A stretch of DNA of 64,000 nucleotides, from the NCBI RefSeq assembly GCF_910589235.1, contig NC_060976.1, positions 437,501 to 501,500 of the forward strand, given 5' to 3'. This DNA comes from Vespa crabro. Taxonomy: Eukaryota; Arthropoda; Insecta; Hymenoptera; Vespidae. Shown piece after piece: positions 48,642 to 62,261 of this stretch. Every line of letters begins with the position of its first letter. The first letter of the stretch is position 1. The notes below the pieces were generated by a model. It saw only the letters and a list, made by a program, of their open reading frames with translations, was not told the origin of the DNA and made no database searches. The translations under genes and the position numbers were made by a program.

Positions 48642-51600
48642 ATATATATATAAGTATATATATATAGTATTTAACAATATATTATATTTTATATTTTTAT
48701 AATATTAAAAAATAATTTAATAACAAAATAATTTCAGTATATTACTGCTCTACAGGAAGTAAAATAAAATTTTACAAAGCATACGTATGTTATAAATATG
48801 AATGTGTATATTGTAATAAAATCATTTTTAAACTTATCTTTACATTTTGCATAATATTGTATATGCATATATACACATAAAGTTTAATATATAGTAACAT
48901 ATATATATATTGTTTACAGCTGTGATGCAGATCCTGCTGCATTAGCTAAATATGTATATGCCTTGGTTAAGAAAGATAAAACCTTAGAGGAGTTAAGAGG
49001 TTGTATGGTAGAACAGCTTGATGTATTTTTGCAACAAGGTATCTTCTTTATTTTTATAATTTACAAACCTTAGTAAATTTATATTTATAAATACGGATAG
49101 TTAATTATTTATATATCTTATGTATGATGATAGAAACTAAAAATTTTGTGGAGCTATTATTTAAAACTTTGGAGACTCAAGAATATATACTTCCACCCAC
49201 TAAGGGAGATCCAGATGGTGGTAGAACTCCACCAGGTGTAAATCCACCACCTCCAGTGATAACATCAGAAAAAACTGCAGATACAACAATTTCTTTAGCT
49301 CCTGTAATTACTAATCCTGTTGCACCGCTTCAAGTAAATGGCTCGACGCCTACAGCTATTTGCAAGCGTGAAACAAGAAAATCTGATTCTGATAAGGGTG
49401 ATAAGGAGAAAGAAAAACGTTCTCGTAGTCGGTAAGTGTTTTCTTTAAATATTATTTGTTTTTAATTTTGAAACATAATACAATTATCAATTTATAGCAT
49501 ATTTCAATGCATAATGTGACTTCTCTTATTAGTAGTGGAACTCTAATTCAGATAGTTGTTTATGTTATCTTCATAGAATTAATAAATATGATTTTATGTA
49601 CATGAAAAAAGGTTCTGCATTTTTATTAACATTATATTAATATACAGCATACATTTGTAAGTAACTAAATGTAATTAATGATATTATTATAGTATAATAT
49701 AATAGTTCATAGTATATGATATGAATATTTAAAAACAATAACAAAATTGCAATTCTACTAGTCTATTCTACTATATTTTTTTTTGTATCTAATTAAATTT
49801 ATTGTAATAGACTTGAAGATTTAATATATGAATATTAATCTTTGCAAACTCTTTATTTGATTTAACTTGATTTTAACAACATCTATTGTTAAATAATTTT
49901 TGTAATCATGTTTAAAAATTAATAATTATTAATTTAATGTCATTACTGCAAGTATTTGTGAATTTCATCTTTGATATTGTTGCTTCCTAATTATAGAGTT
50001 TATCTTCAATAAGTATCTTTCTTATAGGGAGTGCTCAGGAAGTTGATCTAAGCAGAAAGATTCGGTGGACATAAATTTAGGAACATTTTTCTTTCTTACA
50101 ACTTCTGCCTGATCCAATTTGTTTTATTTGATGAAGTTTATAAGATAGAAAAAGATTATCTCCACAGCAAGCGGTGTGTACTAGAGGTTATAGCTGTATT
50201 ATATGTATACTAGATAAAAAAGTAAGCATATAAGTTTGGAATCAAGAACATTTAGGAGCAGCCACTATGGAGATAATTTCTTTTTATTGTACAAGTCTCA
50301 TATAAAATATAGTAGAACAAGGATAGATATTAAAAAGGAAGGTGTTTCTTAATGTATATCCATATAATTATTTTTTGCTTTTTGGAAAAATTTAATATAT
50401 TACTTTTAAAAATATTTTAAATGTTACTTTTTTTCTGCAAATGTGTTTATAGGAGTGGTCGTATGAGATCAAGGACAAGATCTCGATCGCGTTCTTGGGA
50501 AAGAGATAGACGCAGATCAAGAAGCAGAGAACACATTCGTCGCGACAGAGAACGTGATAGGAGTCGTCCATGGCGGAATGAATCTCCACCTATCACAGCT
50601 AGACGACACGACAGAAGGTTGCACGAACGATTCTTGTTAAAATGGTTTATTCTTATATGCATTCTATCAAATTGCTGTAATGTATTTCTATATAAAGACA
50701 ATTTTAAGAATATTTTTGGCGAGGGTAGAATAATAAGGATCTCTTTTCCTTTTGTTTATATAGACGCACTAGAAGTCGTAGTACATCTCCAATACGACCA
50801 AGGTTACGAGATGGTCCCGATAGTCGCGATCATAGAGCACGTTTCAGAAATAGATCTCCAACCCCGTTGAGATCCAGATCACGATCAAGATCCTTAGATC
50901 GTAAAAAAATAGAACGTTCAGAGAGGTTGGATGTAGATAGATCAGAACGAGTAGAAGGAAGTCCGGGTGGTGGTACTCCAACACAAGATAGTAATCACGG
51001 AGACGTAGACATGAGGTTATCTACTACAAGTCAATCGATCCAAAGTGTTGTTGCTGTTGCATCTAATATGCCAAGCAACCAAATTGGTCCTTTTCAAGCA
51101 AAGAGAAGATGTAGAGATTTTGATGGTACGTAATTCTTGATTATGATTGTTATAAAATTGAATTTTTTAAAAAATACATATTGTGTTATTTAAACATTTT
51201 TATTAAAATAAATGAATAACGATAAAATATCTAAAAGTATCATTAATGATATATTTTAAGTAATTTTATCATTGATAATTGAAACGATACTAGAACGATA
51301 AAAACTTTCCAAATGTTATGAACTTTAACCCTTTCGATATGGCAGCGTCGTTCGCAAGTACACAGTCAGAAAGCAAGTGTGCAGTTCAGTTCACTTGCAG
51401 TTCAGTTCAGTGCGGATCAGCCGTGTTTTTTACTACTGATTGAAGGTATACTTTAACGCTGACAAAGCGTAACATTTGATACTTTGTCGCATCATGTAAA
51501 TTATTGATTTTTAATTCAAATTGTATTGATCTAATATAATCAAAGTTGTGAATTAATGCGAAATTTCAACAAATGGATAAAGTCACTAGCAAATATGTGA

Positions 51601-52859
51601 TGATGAATGATTATATTTATCGTTACGTAACGAAAGGGTTAATGATCATAAAATATACGAAGTATATAATACCTGAAAAATAAATATATTTTTATAGAGA
51701 AAGGATATTGTATGAGAGGAGATCTTTGTCCTTATGATCATGGTACTGATCCTGTTGTATTGGAGGATGTTGCTCTAAGTCGTGTTCTGACTTTTGGACC
51801 ACATAGTCATCAAGCTCCAGGTACAGTACCAGTAACAGCAGTACCTGATCCACCTCCAGGTCCAAATGGCAATGCACCGCCACCACACCTTCCACTTGCA
51901 AGTCTACCACCACCGCACTTACGAAATCAACATCATTCTAATATGGGTAGGAAGTATATCTATATAATATTTTTTTTTACAATAGTTAAAGTTTCAATAT
52001 TCTATCGAAGTGATTATATTAAAACAATATATTAATCCTTAAATAAGAGATCAATTGTCTTGAAATATTATCAAAGATCAATATTATTTCATATAATTTA
52101 GTAGTGATTTAGATGGCAAAATCGTTTAAAAAATATCTAATAACTTAGTATTAGTTAGGCGAGCATTAAAGTAGAAAGATATTATTGTTATTGAAACATT
52201 TGAACTATCAATATTTGATGAGATATAATGACAATAACAAGAATATGTTAGATGCATTTGCAGAATACAATCCAGATGCCCCTAGTATGGAACCAAGAAT
52301 GCCATGGGGTAGACACCCACAGACTGGATCTGGACTCTATGGAAGAGGTCAAAGGGAATTGATTAGTGTACCAGTAATTCCTCACACAAATTCGACAGAA
52401 ATAACACATAGTCAAGCAAATCCATTGAAACGGAAACAAGCATTTGATTTTAATCGTCTTGGACCAAAACAAAGAGCAGTGCACAATCCAGCTAACTGTT
52501 CTTTAGAATTGAAGAAAGTTCCCCGAAGTTTAAACAATATAACACAATTGAATAATCACTTTTCCAAATTTGGAAAAATTGTAAATATTCAAGTTAATTT
52601 TGGAGGTGATCCAGAAGCAGCTTTAGTTACTTTCCAGTTACCTACAGAAGCTAAGGCTGCATACAGAAGCACTGAAGCTGTATTGAATAATAGATTCATA
52701 AAAGTGTTTTGGCATAACATAAATAATAATTCAGTTAGTGGAGCTATAGAAAATGTACCACCAGGTAAATTGAATATTATATTTTTGTATGTTTTATGAA
52801 ATTCATATTTTAAAAAATAGCTAATTTTTGTATATAACAATTTACAACTTAATAATAGC

Positions 52860-52920
<61 letters not shown>

Positions 52921-54395
52921 CGAATCTAATATATTGTTACCATTAAATTTTTATTAACATATGACCATGTTTATCAAGGTTGCCGTCCTTCCGTAAAAGA
53001 AAGATTAGGTGCTGCTCTAAATTTGCCAGCAAAATCGGAAGAAAATGAGTATGTGCCCACACGTCGTTCGTCGGATGAACAAAATACACAGAATGTGATT
53101 CCAACATCACCAAAAGCGGCAGCAGTTCCTACACGAGAAGAAAAAGTTTTAGCAATAAAAAAAACGCAGGAGATACTAGCGGCTAAAGAAACATTAAAGA
53201 AAAAGCAAGAAGAAAAACGTAAAGAAGCTATAAAATTAACTGCTGATTTAAGGAAAAGAAAGCAAGAACTTCTAGACAAACATCTTGTAGAAATTAGAGT
53301 TTTAATAGATAAAGCGGAGAAAAATCCAGAGCAGAAGGATGCAATTATGGCAACAATTAAAACTATGCAACAATCCATTGATAATTTACGTAAAGATTTA
53401 GCTGCAAATGGACAAATTTGTGGAAATAAATCGCAGATCAAGTCCAAAGAACAAACTCAAAAGGAGATTTTAGATGCTGAGCTGGATTTAATGACTGCTC
53501 AGCAGGAGGGTCAAGATGCAGGAGAATTGCAAAAGAGATTAAATGAATTACGAGCTCAAGCTGCTGCATTAGGTTTACATGCGAGTCCAGGTGTAGGTAG
53601 AGGTGCGAGGTCTAGTAGAATTATACGTGGAACTCATGCAGTTTCATATAGGGGTCGTGGAAGAGGAAGTTATGCTCACGTTTCAGTAGATCATAGACCA
53701 ACGAGTCTTCTAGTCTCAGGTTACGAAACGGAGGAAAAATCAGATGTTCTAGCACATTTTCAAGTAAGTTGATTAATATAATTATTAATAAAGTAAATGT
53801 TTATTCGTGATAGAATTTACTGTTTGAGATTCAATATATTAAATAAAAAAAGAAAATTTTTTTTACTTATGAAATATTAAGGATTATTGCTTTTTTCTTT
53901 AGCAATTTGGAGAAATAGTGAACCAAATTATAGATGATACAACACCATCTATTGTAATCAATTATAAATCCAGAAAAGAAGCCGAAGTTGCAATGTTAAA
54001 AGGCCGTACCTTTCAAGATAGATTATTATCTATAACCTGGGTATCCGGGCATCACTTACATCGCGGTGGAAGCGGAAATAATCTGAATTCATCCGTACAA
54101 CTTTCTGTACATTCTGAACAAGCACCGCCTACAGCTGAAGAGGAAATCGATTTAGAAGTATGTTCAGTTTTTTTCTTTTTTTTTTTTTTTTCTTTTTTTT
54201 TCTTTTTCTTTTTGTTCCTTTCTTTTCTTTTCTTTTTTTTTCTTTTTTTTTTTTTTTTAAACCAATATTGTAAATTGCAATGATAGATGCTAATGTAAAT
54301 GTTCATATTTACAGGGAACAGCAGAAGCATTACTTCTTGAAGAAAATGAAGAGGAAGAGGAGGAAGATGGGGAACCACGCAGTTGGCGACGATAG
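48030..54395 (+). CDS. RBM26: RBM26/RBM27 RNA-binding protein (Drosophila swm)
   Basis: Ten exons: 48030-48088, 48920-49038, 49134-49431, 50453-50617, 50764-51125, 51698-51946, 52264-52764, 52979-53763, 53903-54157 and 54315-54395, phases consistent, 957 residues. The N-terminal PWI-like fold (NPDQFKAWLTAVLEPLCDAD; LFKTLETQ) is followed by a proline-rich linker and a long arginine/serine-rich region (exons 4-5). A CCCH zinc finger at about residues 330-350 (C-x8-C-x5-C-x3-H) is rebuilt across the exon 5/6 junction. RRM1 (LELKKVPRSLNNITQL; RFIKVFW) precedes a lysine-rich coiled coil and a second RRM (SLLVSGYETEEKSDVLAHFQ). The C-terminus is acidic and ends SWRR. The family acts in nuclear RNA surveillance with ZFC3H1/PAXT. 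Introns 3 and 5 carry a possible poison exon and a MITE. Confidence 0.96.
48593..48665. repeat. (TA)n microsatellite in RBM26 intron 1
   Basis: About 70 bp of TA-rich repeat. It directly follows a CG/CA alternating segment (48539-48572). Confidence 0.95.
50028..50173 (+). other. Candidate poison exon in RBM26 intron 3
   Basis: A good acceptor (ATCTTTCTTATAG) ends at 50027 and a possible donor (GCG|GTGTGT) follows 50173. Joined after exon 3 (phase 2), it reads Arg-Glu-Cys-Ser-Gly-Ser then a stop, so inclusion would truncate the protein before its zinc finger. Composition is less AT-rich than the rest of the intron. This is inference from sequence alone. Confidence 0.35.
51325..51642. mobile_element. 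piggyBac-type MITE in RBM26 intron 5
   Basis: It begins TTAACCCTTTCG at 51325 and ends CGAAAGGGTTAA at 51642, so the TTAA duplications and an 8-bp terminal inverted repeat (CCCTTTCG) are perfect. The ~318-bp interior is non-coding and contains a 13-bp direct repeat GCAGTTCAGTTCA at 51381 and 51397. The ends match the TTAA-CCCT ends of the element at the left of the window, suggesting mobilisation by a related transposase. It sits inside a correctly spliced intron. Confidence 0.88.
52853..52919. repeat. (AAT)n microsatellite in RBM26 intron 7
   Basis: About 20 copies of a TAA/AAT trinucleotide. Confidence 0.95.
54165..54259. repeat. Pyrimidine tract in RBM26 intron 9
   Basis: Roughly 95 bp of T with scattered C. 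It produces false lysine-rich frames on the other strand. It lies upstream of the last-exon acceptor at 54314. Confidence 0.9.
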
Positions 54396-55860
54396 CAGCA
54401 TCAGCGTTATTTATGACAAAAGTGCGTTATTGGCTACAGTGGTAGTAGCATTTTTTGGGCATATCGATGTTTGCTCAGTTCTTTCATGACTGCTACATCG
54501 CTGCTTAATGTTTCAAATACAATGATTTTGTCAAAAAAGTCACGTTATGGGCTCATTGGCGTTATAATGAGCATTACAATACTTGTTAATACTATTAAAT
54601 ATGCGTGTGCATTATAACGGTATGTCTATACTGTGTCCAATAATGCGCATCACGAAAATAGGCCAGTATACAAGTTTCCACAACACGACTAACCAAATTT
54701 ATCTCATTATTTCTAGAATAAAATCGCTATGTTTTGTATGGGAAACTCTTATTCTAACTTTAAGTCCTCATCTTTCATCTGTAGAATTGCGATTATTTCT
54801 CGTTATGATATTATAAGGTTTTATGATGTAGTACATAAATCTAGAGTAAATAGGCATATGTAGTTCTAAACATTTTTCTGTCGAAAGCGAGAAAACTATA
54901 TTTATAATTTGTATAATATACATAGCTTATTCTAGATCTTCTTCATAAGAGATAGCGTATAACGCTTAAAGTAGTGTAAATGATTTTTTACTTTCACTTA
55001 AATGTACTATTTAAAAATTGTTCCTGTAATCATGTACAGTATCATGTATAATTTTCATTGTTTTGTTTTACCTAATGTCAGTGAATTAAGTTGGTAACGC
55101 CAAAAGATATTTAGTGCATAATTTACATAGATTGTTTCAATATATATTGCAAAAATAATATATCATTGTTACACATAAACCATTCAGTTTTATAAGAAGG
55201 TAAGTATTTTATTTATAAATATACCATTTGAACATGCACATGCACTAAAAATTTATGATGAAATCAAAATGTGTTCTGATACTAGTAGAGTCAGAAATAA
55301 ATTATTTGATACATTTTAAAACTAATCTTGCGTGCGTTTTTTCCCATTCGATAGTAGTAGTAAAATACGTTGCATGTTCATTGTCACAATAAATAATCAT
55401 AAAAAAGATTTAATATTAGAAATCATCTTTTGAGAAGAGAAGAGAAGATTACTTGTTGATTAAAAAATTTTAAAGATTTAATTTAATTTAATGTATCTAT
55501 ATATGTATAAATATTCCTTTCTACTTTAGTTGTCTTAATTCCTCCAGTATTCTATCTTGTAAAAAAGCTAAGATTGCGTATATTTTTGTATATGAAAGTG
55601 TTACGTACTTACAAAAATTATATACATATGTCATACGGCGATTAAATGACCGATAAACAAACATTGGCTAATATTTGCTCTATGCTGCGCAATGGGTATG
55701 TGCGCATACACTATAAAGTACATATACTCTATATACAAGTTATACGTCCTACGTTTATATTCGATTTCTACTAACTTAGAATTCTTCCCTTTATACGAAT
55801 AGGTAAAGAAAAGCGCGACGCAGCACCAATTACGTTTAAATTATCAAAATACGTTTAAAA
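54396..55860. other. Intergenic / RBM26 3'UTR
   Basis: Two genes point the same way here. The first part is probably RBM26 3'UTR and the last few hundred bases the next gene's promoter. No additional gene seen; the frame at 54583-54816 has no support. Confidence 0.55.
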
Positions 55861-58800
55861 ATGACGGAACAAAGTGATAGAAGCCAATTGCCACCTGGTT
55901 GGGAGTGTAGATACGATTCTCGTAGTAGACGTCCGTATGTAAATTATAATTAGAAGTAATATAACATAATTTTATGAACATTTGTATCTGTAAAAATTTT
56001 ATTTGTACGGTACAAATAATTCCTCTTACTTCATTTATTCTTTCGTTTATTCATGTTCTATTCAATTTTAATTGTGTTGTTGGTTATAAATTTTTGTTGA
56101 ATAATATTTTTAAAATTTATTTTATTAAAAATAATTATTATAATAGATAATATACATATATTATATATAGATAATATATGTATATTATCTATTTATAAAT
56201 TTACCAAAGTACATAGATTATTAGATATCAATGAATACCTTCTTTCAGATATTTTATAGACCATTTTAACCGTACAACAACATGGGAAGATCCAAGGATA
56301 CGATATTGGCAATACTCTCAGTATGTACAGACACAAAATTCCATAGCATTGAGCTCTGCCACAACCATTACTTCTCAAGATATACCTATGCAGGTCAGAT
56401 AAAATATTTTATTACATTTCGAATTCAAATCTAAAGATCAATAATTGGCTTAAACTAACTAATCCATTGCAGTTTGCTAATTATAGAAGTTTTTATTTAT
56501 CTGTGAATTAATTAGAGTAAAAATTCAAATATATCAAATATTTCTCTAAGTTATTTAAAGTTAAAATGTAGGATAGATAATTGTATTTTAAAAAGTATTT
56601 TGTAAAAAGTATTTTATACTTTTTAAAAAAATAGCAGTTTAAAATTTTACAAAAATTTCTTTTTATCATCCACTTATATTATTTATATTTTTTTTTATTT
56701 TTATATAAAATTTATGAAGTTATTTAAAAAAACTTATTTATCTTATATAAAATTAATATAATCTAATGAAATAATATAAGGGTTTCTTATGCATCATATA
56801 AAGTACGTATATTTTTATATGTATATTTTAATATGCTGCATTTGGATTAAATATAAAATGTATTGTACATATTCAAGACTGGAGGAATTGGTGGTGGTGG
56901 GCATTTAGTTTATACAGGAGCTCATAAAGCTCCTCAAATTTATCCAACACCATCGCCTTTTCATAATCCTCAACTTGCATTTTTGCCACCCAGTTTACAG
57001 GTAGGTAATGCTAATTAAATCAATGCAGATGTATTTATTTAAAATTAAACTAAATTATATCTTACAATATTTAATTCTGATAATTTTATAATTGATTGAT
57101 AAGTATGTATTTTATATAGGATTTAAAAACTCCAATGTCTATGAAATCAATGAGTGCCATGACAAATCGATTTGGTGAAATTACTTTGGGATCACCAACA
57201 CCAGTGAGAAATATGGAAACTACTTTAACACAAGATTCTGATTCTGAATTGCAAGTTGCAAAAATCAATGCAATGTTTCCTACAGTCTCTGATACTCACA
57301 TACGACTGCTGTTAAAAAAGTAAGTATTTTATGAATTTGAAAAGCTAATTCTCATTAACAATATTTAATTCTTTTGTGTATCATTTAAACTAACAAATAT
57401 TTACTATTTTATTACATTTATATTTATTTTTCTCATCACACTTATATTTATTTTTATGATGCTATAATTAATTATCATTTTGTACATGTTTTCTTTTTCT
57501 TCACTTTTTTCACATAGCATTGTATTAAATTTAGCGCTAAGTTCCTAGCCGATGCTTTCAGATACCATAACAGAGCAGCTTTGGTTGTAAGCGCTCTCCA
57601 AGTGGAAAAGAATCCTCTTTGCGCTCCAGGACCGTGTACACCTATGGGAGTACACTCAAAATATGCAATACCAAGATGGAGGCTACCAGCTCATGCTATA
57701 CATGCAGCTTTAACATTGAGTCCACCTCGTGGGGTTCGGCCAGCCCCTAACTCCCCAAAAATGAAACTTAGGTTTATCCCATACTTATAGTTTCCATCTC
57801 ACCTACTCTGGATGCTAGATGTTGATATCGTATCTTGTTATGATTAATAAGAAGTATACCAGATCTGGAACAAAGTAATACTCTTTTTTTGCTTCTTTGT
57901 AAATTTCTGGTATATTTCATTTGTGTACACAATTTGATCATTGCGATGTAGCAATAGCATGTACCAATTATTTCCCTGCTACAAAATACTACTACGTTTC
58001 GAACTTCCGCAATTATCGAAAAATTGCATCTGTTGAATCTGGTAAATTTTTTAATTTATATAAATACTACAAGTATTTTTTGTGTCACGCACGGTAGAAA
58101 AATTGTTATTTAGTAGCATTTAAAAGATAACGATATTTAAAGATAATTATGTCTCCCTTTGTATCTGTGGTCTTTATAGAATGACAATGTATCCTATCTG
58201 ATTTACTTATTTTAGTTAAGATTTCATTATTTGGAATTTTTTTTACTTTTCAGTTTCTTCCTGGTTTACCATAGACGTTGGGTAGTATAAACATTACACA
58301 AATCATAGATAGGTTAGTTTCTGTTATCATCTATATACATTTTGTTTAACATTTAGTGGCACTAAATAATGTTTAAAATGTTGTGTAAATGTCAGTTATT
58401 GTAAACATCTGTGTAAGAACAAATGATCCAGATTGCATCAATAACTCTCAATTTAAGCCTATCAATAACTCAACTGTGTATGTAATTTAAAAAATTTCAT
58501 TTGTTCTAATGCAGCGTAATTATATATGCATGTATATTATGCCTTAAAACCATCTCATAGCTTAAACAGCTTGAACTACTATTTCTTAATAAAATAATTA
58601 GTTGATTACATTTGCAGATTTAAATATTTAAACAAGAGATTTTTATTAAATATTACTGCTTGATGCAAAAATATGTAATCATTTATATTTGTCAACCAAA
58701 TATGCATATTATATAACATATTTTTAATACACTTTATCTTTATTTTATTTTTGAAGATAGAACGTATAAGTTTTATATTTAAAAAGAGAGAAATATCAAT

Positions 58801-59589
58801 AAGACCTTTTAGAGGTAGATTTTATCTATTTATGTATTGATATAATATGTTGAAATATAATTTGAACACATTTTTGTGTTTTAGATCATATCTATATACG
58901 AACTATTATCAACATTTGAAATTTCTCTTAACTTATATATTTAAAATTTGTGTATAGGTACCTGAAAAATGTATTTCCTAAAGTTGATGAAACAATGTTA
59001 CTTGACATATTGGAACAAAGTGAAAATAATGTTCAAAAAGCTTCTGAAAAATTAATTGATTTAGGCTATGAGAAACGAAATCTTACTGCTCCTAATAAAT
59101 CCTTAAATAAAAAGAAAGATAAAGATCAAGTAAGTAATCAGTTTTATTAGGTAATGAAATATTTAGTGTAAATCTCTAACACATTTCTTTTTAATTATAG
59201 AATCAAAATGAACGAATTGCTCCAACTCCACCTCCTCGTATGAAAAGTTTGGAGGAGAAAAACAAAAGTATATTATTAAAAAAATATATATATATTCTTT
59301 TATTAATATATAATAAATAATCTATAAAATAATTTCAGTGAAAGCACGCTTGACGGAAAAATATAAATCTGTACCAGAAAGAGTAATAGTGCTTGCTATG
59401 GACAGCGTAGATTATGATGAAGAAAGAGCAATACACATATTAGATATTATGGTCGCAGAAGAAGCTACAAGGCCACTTTGTACTTCCAGTAGTCAAAGGT
59501 AAATCATACTCATCGTGCTCATTAATTCTTTTATTATGGATAAAATTTATCCATAATAAAAGAATTAATGTATATGGATAAATAAATAA

Positions 59590-59633
<44 letters not shown>

Positions 59634-60345
59634 TTTAATTGTCTTAACAGCAGTCGAAGTGATGAGCGAAAGGAAAGTCCACCTGTAACAGAAGCTATAA
59701 AACTAACAGCATCACCAATTAAAAAAGTAGTTAAGGAAATTGATCCTGAGAAATCCAAGAGATCTAAAAATAAAATAGAAATACCAAAGTACGATATTTG
59801 TGTATCATATTTCTATAACAATTAAATTAAAGATTTCCAGACATTGTTATTTATATTACTAAATATCTTAAATTAAATAATTATACAATAACTTATAAAA
59901 TATTGATATTTTAGAGTTTCCCGTGGAACTAGTACCACTGAAGACAATGAATATAAATCTCCATATTTGTTAAAACCCATTGGTCCAAATCCTGAATTGT
60001 CAAAAGGAGCTAATAATGATTTATTATTGTAAGTCATAATAAAAATTAATGTTATAATATTAATAAATATATAATATATATAATTTTATATTTTGTCAAT
60101 TAAGAATTATGTTAAATCATTTTAGGCCAGATTATGCACCATGGTCAGGACCAGATCCCAATTTATTATCAAAAGAACAATTTCCAAAGTCAGCAGCAAT
60201 GGGACATGATGCAGCATTAGTATCAGGAAGTTATCTTGCTAAAGGTCCTAATGCCGAGTTACGAAAAGGTCCGTTAAGAGGATTAGCAGAAGGTTCCATA
60301 TATTCTCAGAGGAGTTTAGCTAATACAGAAAGTCGTGGTAAATGA
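55861..60345 (+). CDS. WW-domain protein with CUE-like segments
   Basis: Eleven exons: 55861-55934, 56249-56393, 56878-57000, 57120-57319, 57535-57771, 58958-59129, 59201-59267, 59339-59498, 59651-59788, 59915-60028 and 60126-60345, phases consistent, 549 residues. The WW domain is at residues 10-41 (LPPGWECRYD ... TTTWEDPR) with both tryptophans W14 and W37; it would bind proline-rich ligands. A proline-rich linker follows. Three stretches resemble CUE/UBA helices: INAMFPTVSDTHIRLLLKK (about 162-205), YLKNVFPKVDETMLLDILEQ (about 262-298) and KYKSVPERVIVLAMDSVDYD (about 347-382). The second is the most convincing and suggests ubiquitin binding. The C-terminus contains PDYAPWSGPDPNLL and small Gly/Ala/Lys-rich motifs. 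I recognise the domains but not the orthologue. Confidence 0.85.
59520..59570. repeat. Perfect 51-bp palindrome in an intron
   Basis: The arms 59520-59544 and 59546-59570 are exact reverse complements of 25 bp around a single central base. The palindrome starts 22 bp after the exon 8 donor of the WW-domain gene. A TAAA/TA microsatellite follows directly. Confidence 0.95.
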
Positions 60346-62223
60346 AATATATGTGATTGTTTCTTTCTAAGTTTTTTTGCACTTGCAAATTAACTTGAAA
60401 TAATTTATTTTCCAAAAATTACTATAAATAATTTTCTTATGCTATTTTTTTCCAATTTATAATTAATCTACAAATTTTAAACTTTCATATTTCTGTTTTT
60501 ATCATCTTTTAACAAATAATTATACCTATATTTATTTCTCATCAAATATATACAGCTATCTCTCTCCATCTATTAAGATGATATCATATAGCATACTAAT
60601 GTTCACTAAATTAATAATGATAAGCATACTTATAAAAATTCGAAAGTATCCAATATAACTGATTGATTAATATTAGATATCTTCTCAAATATTTTTGTAA
60701 AGTGTAAATCTTTTTTTCTTAGCTCATTTACTTCATATATTATTCTCTTATTATTTAAACTAAACATATGAAAATACATGTTTATTGATATAGTAATGAT
60801 AAAAATAATATGTTTTATTGTTATTAATCATATATTTTTATTCTATTGGAAATATATATTTTAGTATTGTTTCTGTTGTATAAAAAGTTAAAACATATTT
60901 GGTCTTCATATGACAAAAAGACCTATAACATTAACAATATTTCTATAACTAGATTACAGATATGCGAAAGTATAAAACAATGATAGTCATAACATCTGCT
61001 CACATTCAATACATTCATATTATGAATGTGGAGTAGAAAGATTTGAGAATATATTATCCTGATACACATTAGTGATTCAAGAATATCACATCACTTCTAC
61101 ATTAACATATCCTAACAAATCTAGTAATATAAAAATATATATATATTCAGAAAATTTTGTTTTACGTTATATCTTTATTGTTAAACAATGATTTACAAAA
61201 TTATTTATAGTATAATCACGAAATATTTATTTATAAATGTGAAATAATTTACCATAATTGTAATTATGTAAAGATAGTATTGTCTATCATTCTTGTTTCT
61301 TTAAATGTTTCTGATATACTATACTAAATGTATAAATGGTTCAAATTACGTAAAAACATAACTAGCTTTGGATTCTTTTAAACTGATATCAATAAGTATA
61401 GAAACTAATTAGATTAAGATATTTAATAAATACAGAAAGCCAAAATATTCAGTATTAATTATTTAAATTAAATATAAAAGTACATTTAAATTGAATAGTT
61501 TAATAAATATTCATATGGATATTAATTTTTTATGATACAAACATTCCATGATATATAAAATAATAAATATAATTCCGCATATCTGCAGTATAAATTCCAA
61601 TTTATTAATATATAATATAAATCATAATTGAGATATGATTTATAACAAGAAATTAAAAAAAAGAAAAGAATGTCAAGTATAAAACTAATAAAACAAGTGC
61701 TGTAATTAAGTTAATAAACAGAGGTATTTTCATAGCTTCATTCAATAATCCTGCCTTTAAAAAGATCTAGTATGCGAGTTACTGATTATGAACAGATGGG
61801 CTGTGGTTGATACATCAGTTGAGAGCTATTTTTATAGCTTTTTAACTTTTGAAAAATTATGATGGATAAATAATATATTTTCATTATATTTTAAGTAATA
61901 CTAAATGCAGAAATGAATGCAAATAAAACAAATGGGCTTTCCAATTTTGCTAGAAAAAAATCATATATTTTAATGTTAAACACATCTATACTTTTTGAAA
62001 TATTATATTATACAAATAAGATATTGGTGAATGTATATCGATGTGTATCACAGATAGCAAATAATGTGAATATATACTATTATGATTAACAGAAAATATT
62101 CTGTTTGATAGAAAGAAGTTCATTTGAATATTTGGAAAAGAATATTTTATTGCATGAATTTATTACCTGCTATAAAAGAGTTGTTTAGATTAGATTTTAG
62201 TAAATTTAGTATTTTAAACTAAG

Positions 62224-62261
<38 letters not shown>

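Noticed and set aside
53000..53447. 157-codon minus-strand frame rich in Ser/Phe/Cys
   Set aside because: Antisense shadow of the coiled-coil exon of RBM26.
54052..54378. Lysine-rich minus-strand frame
   Set aside because: Complement of the intronic pyrimidine tract in RBM26.
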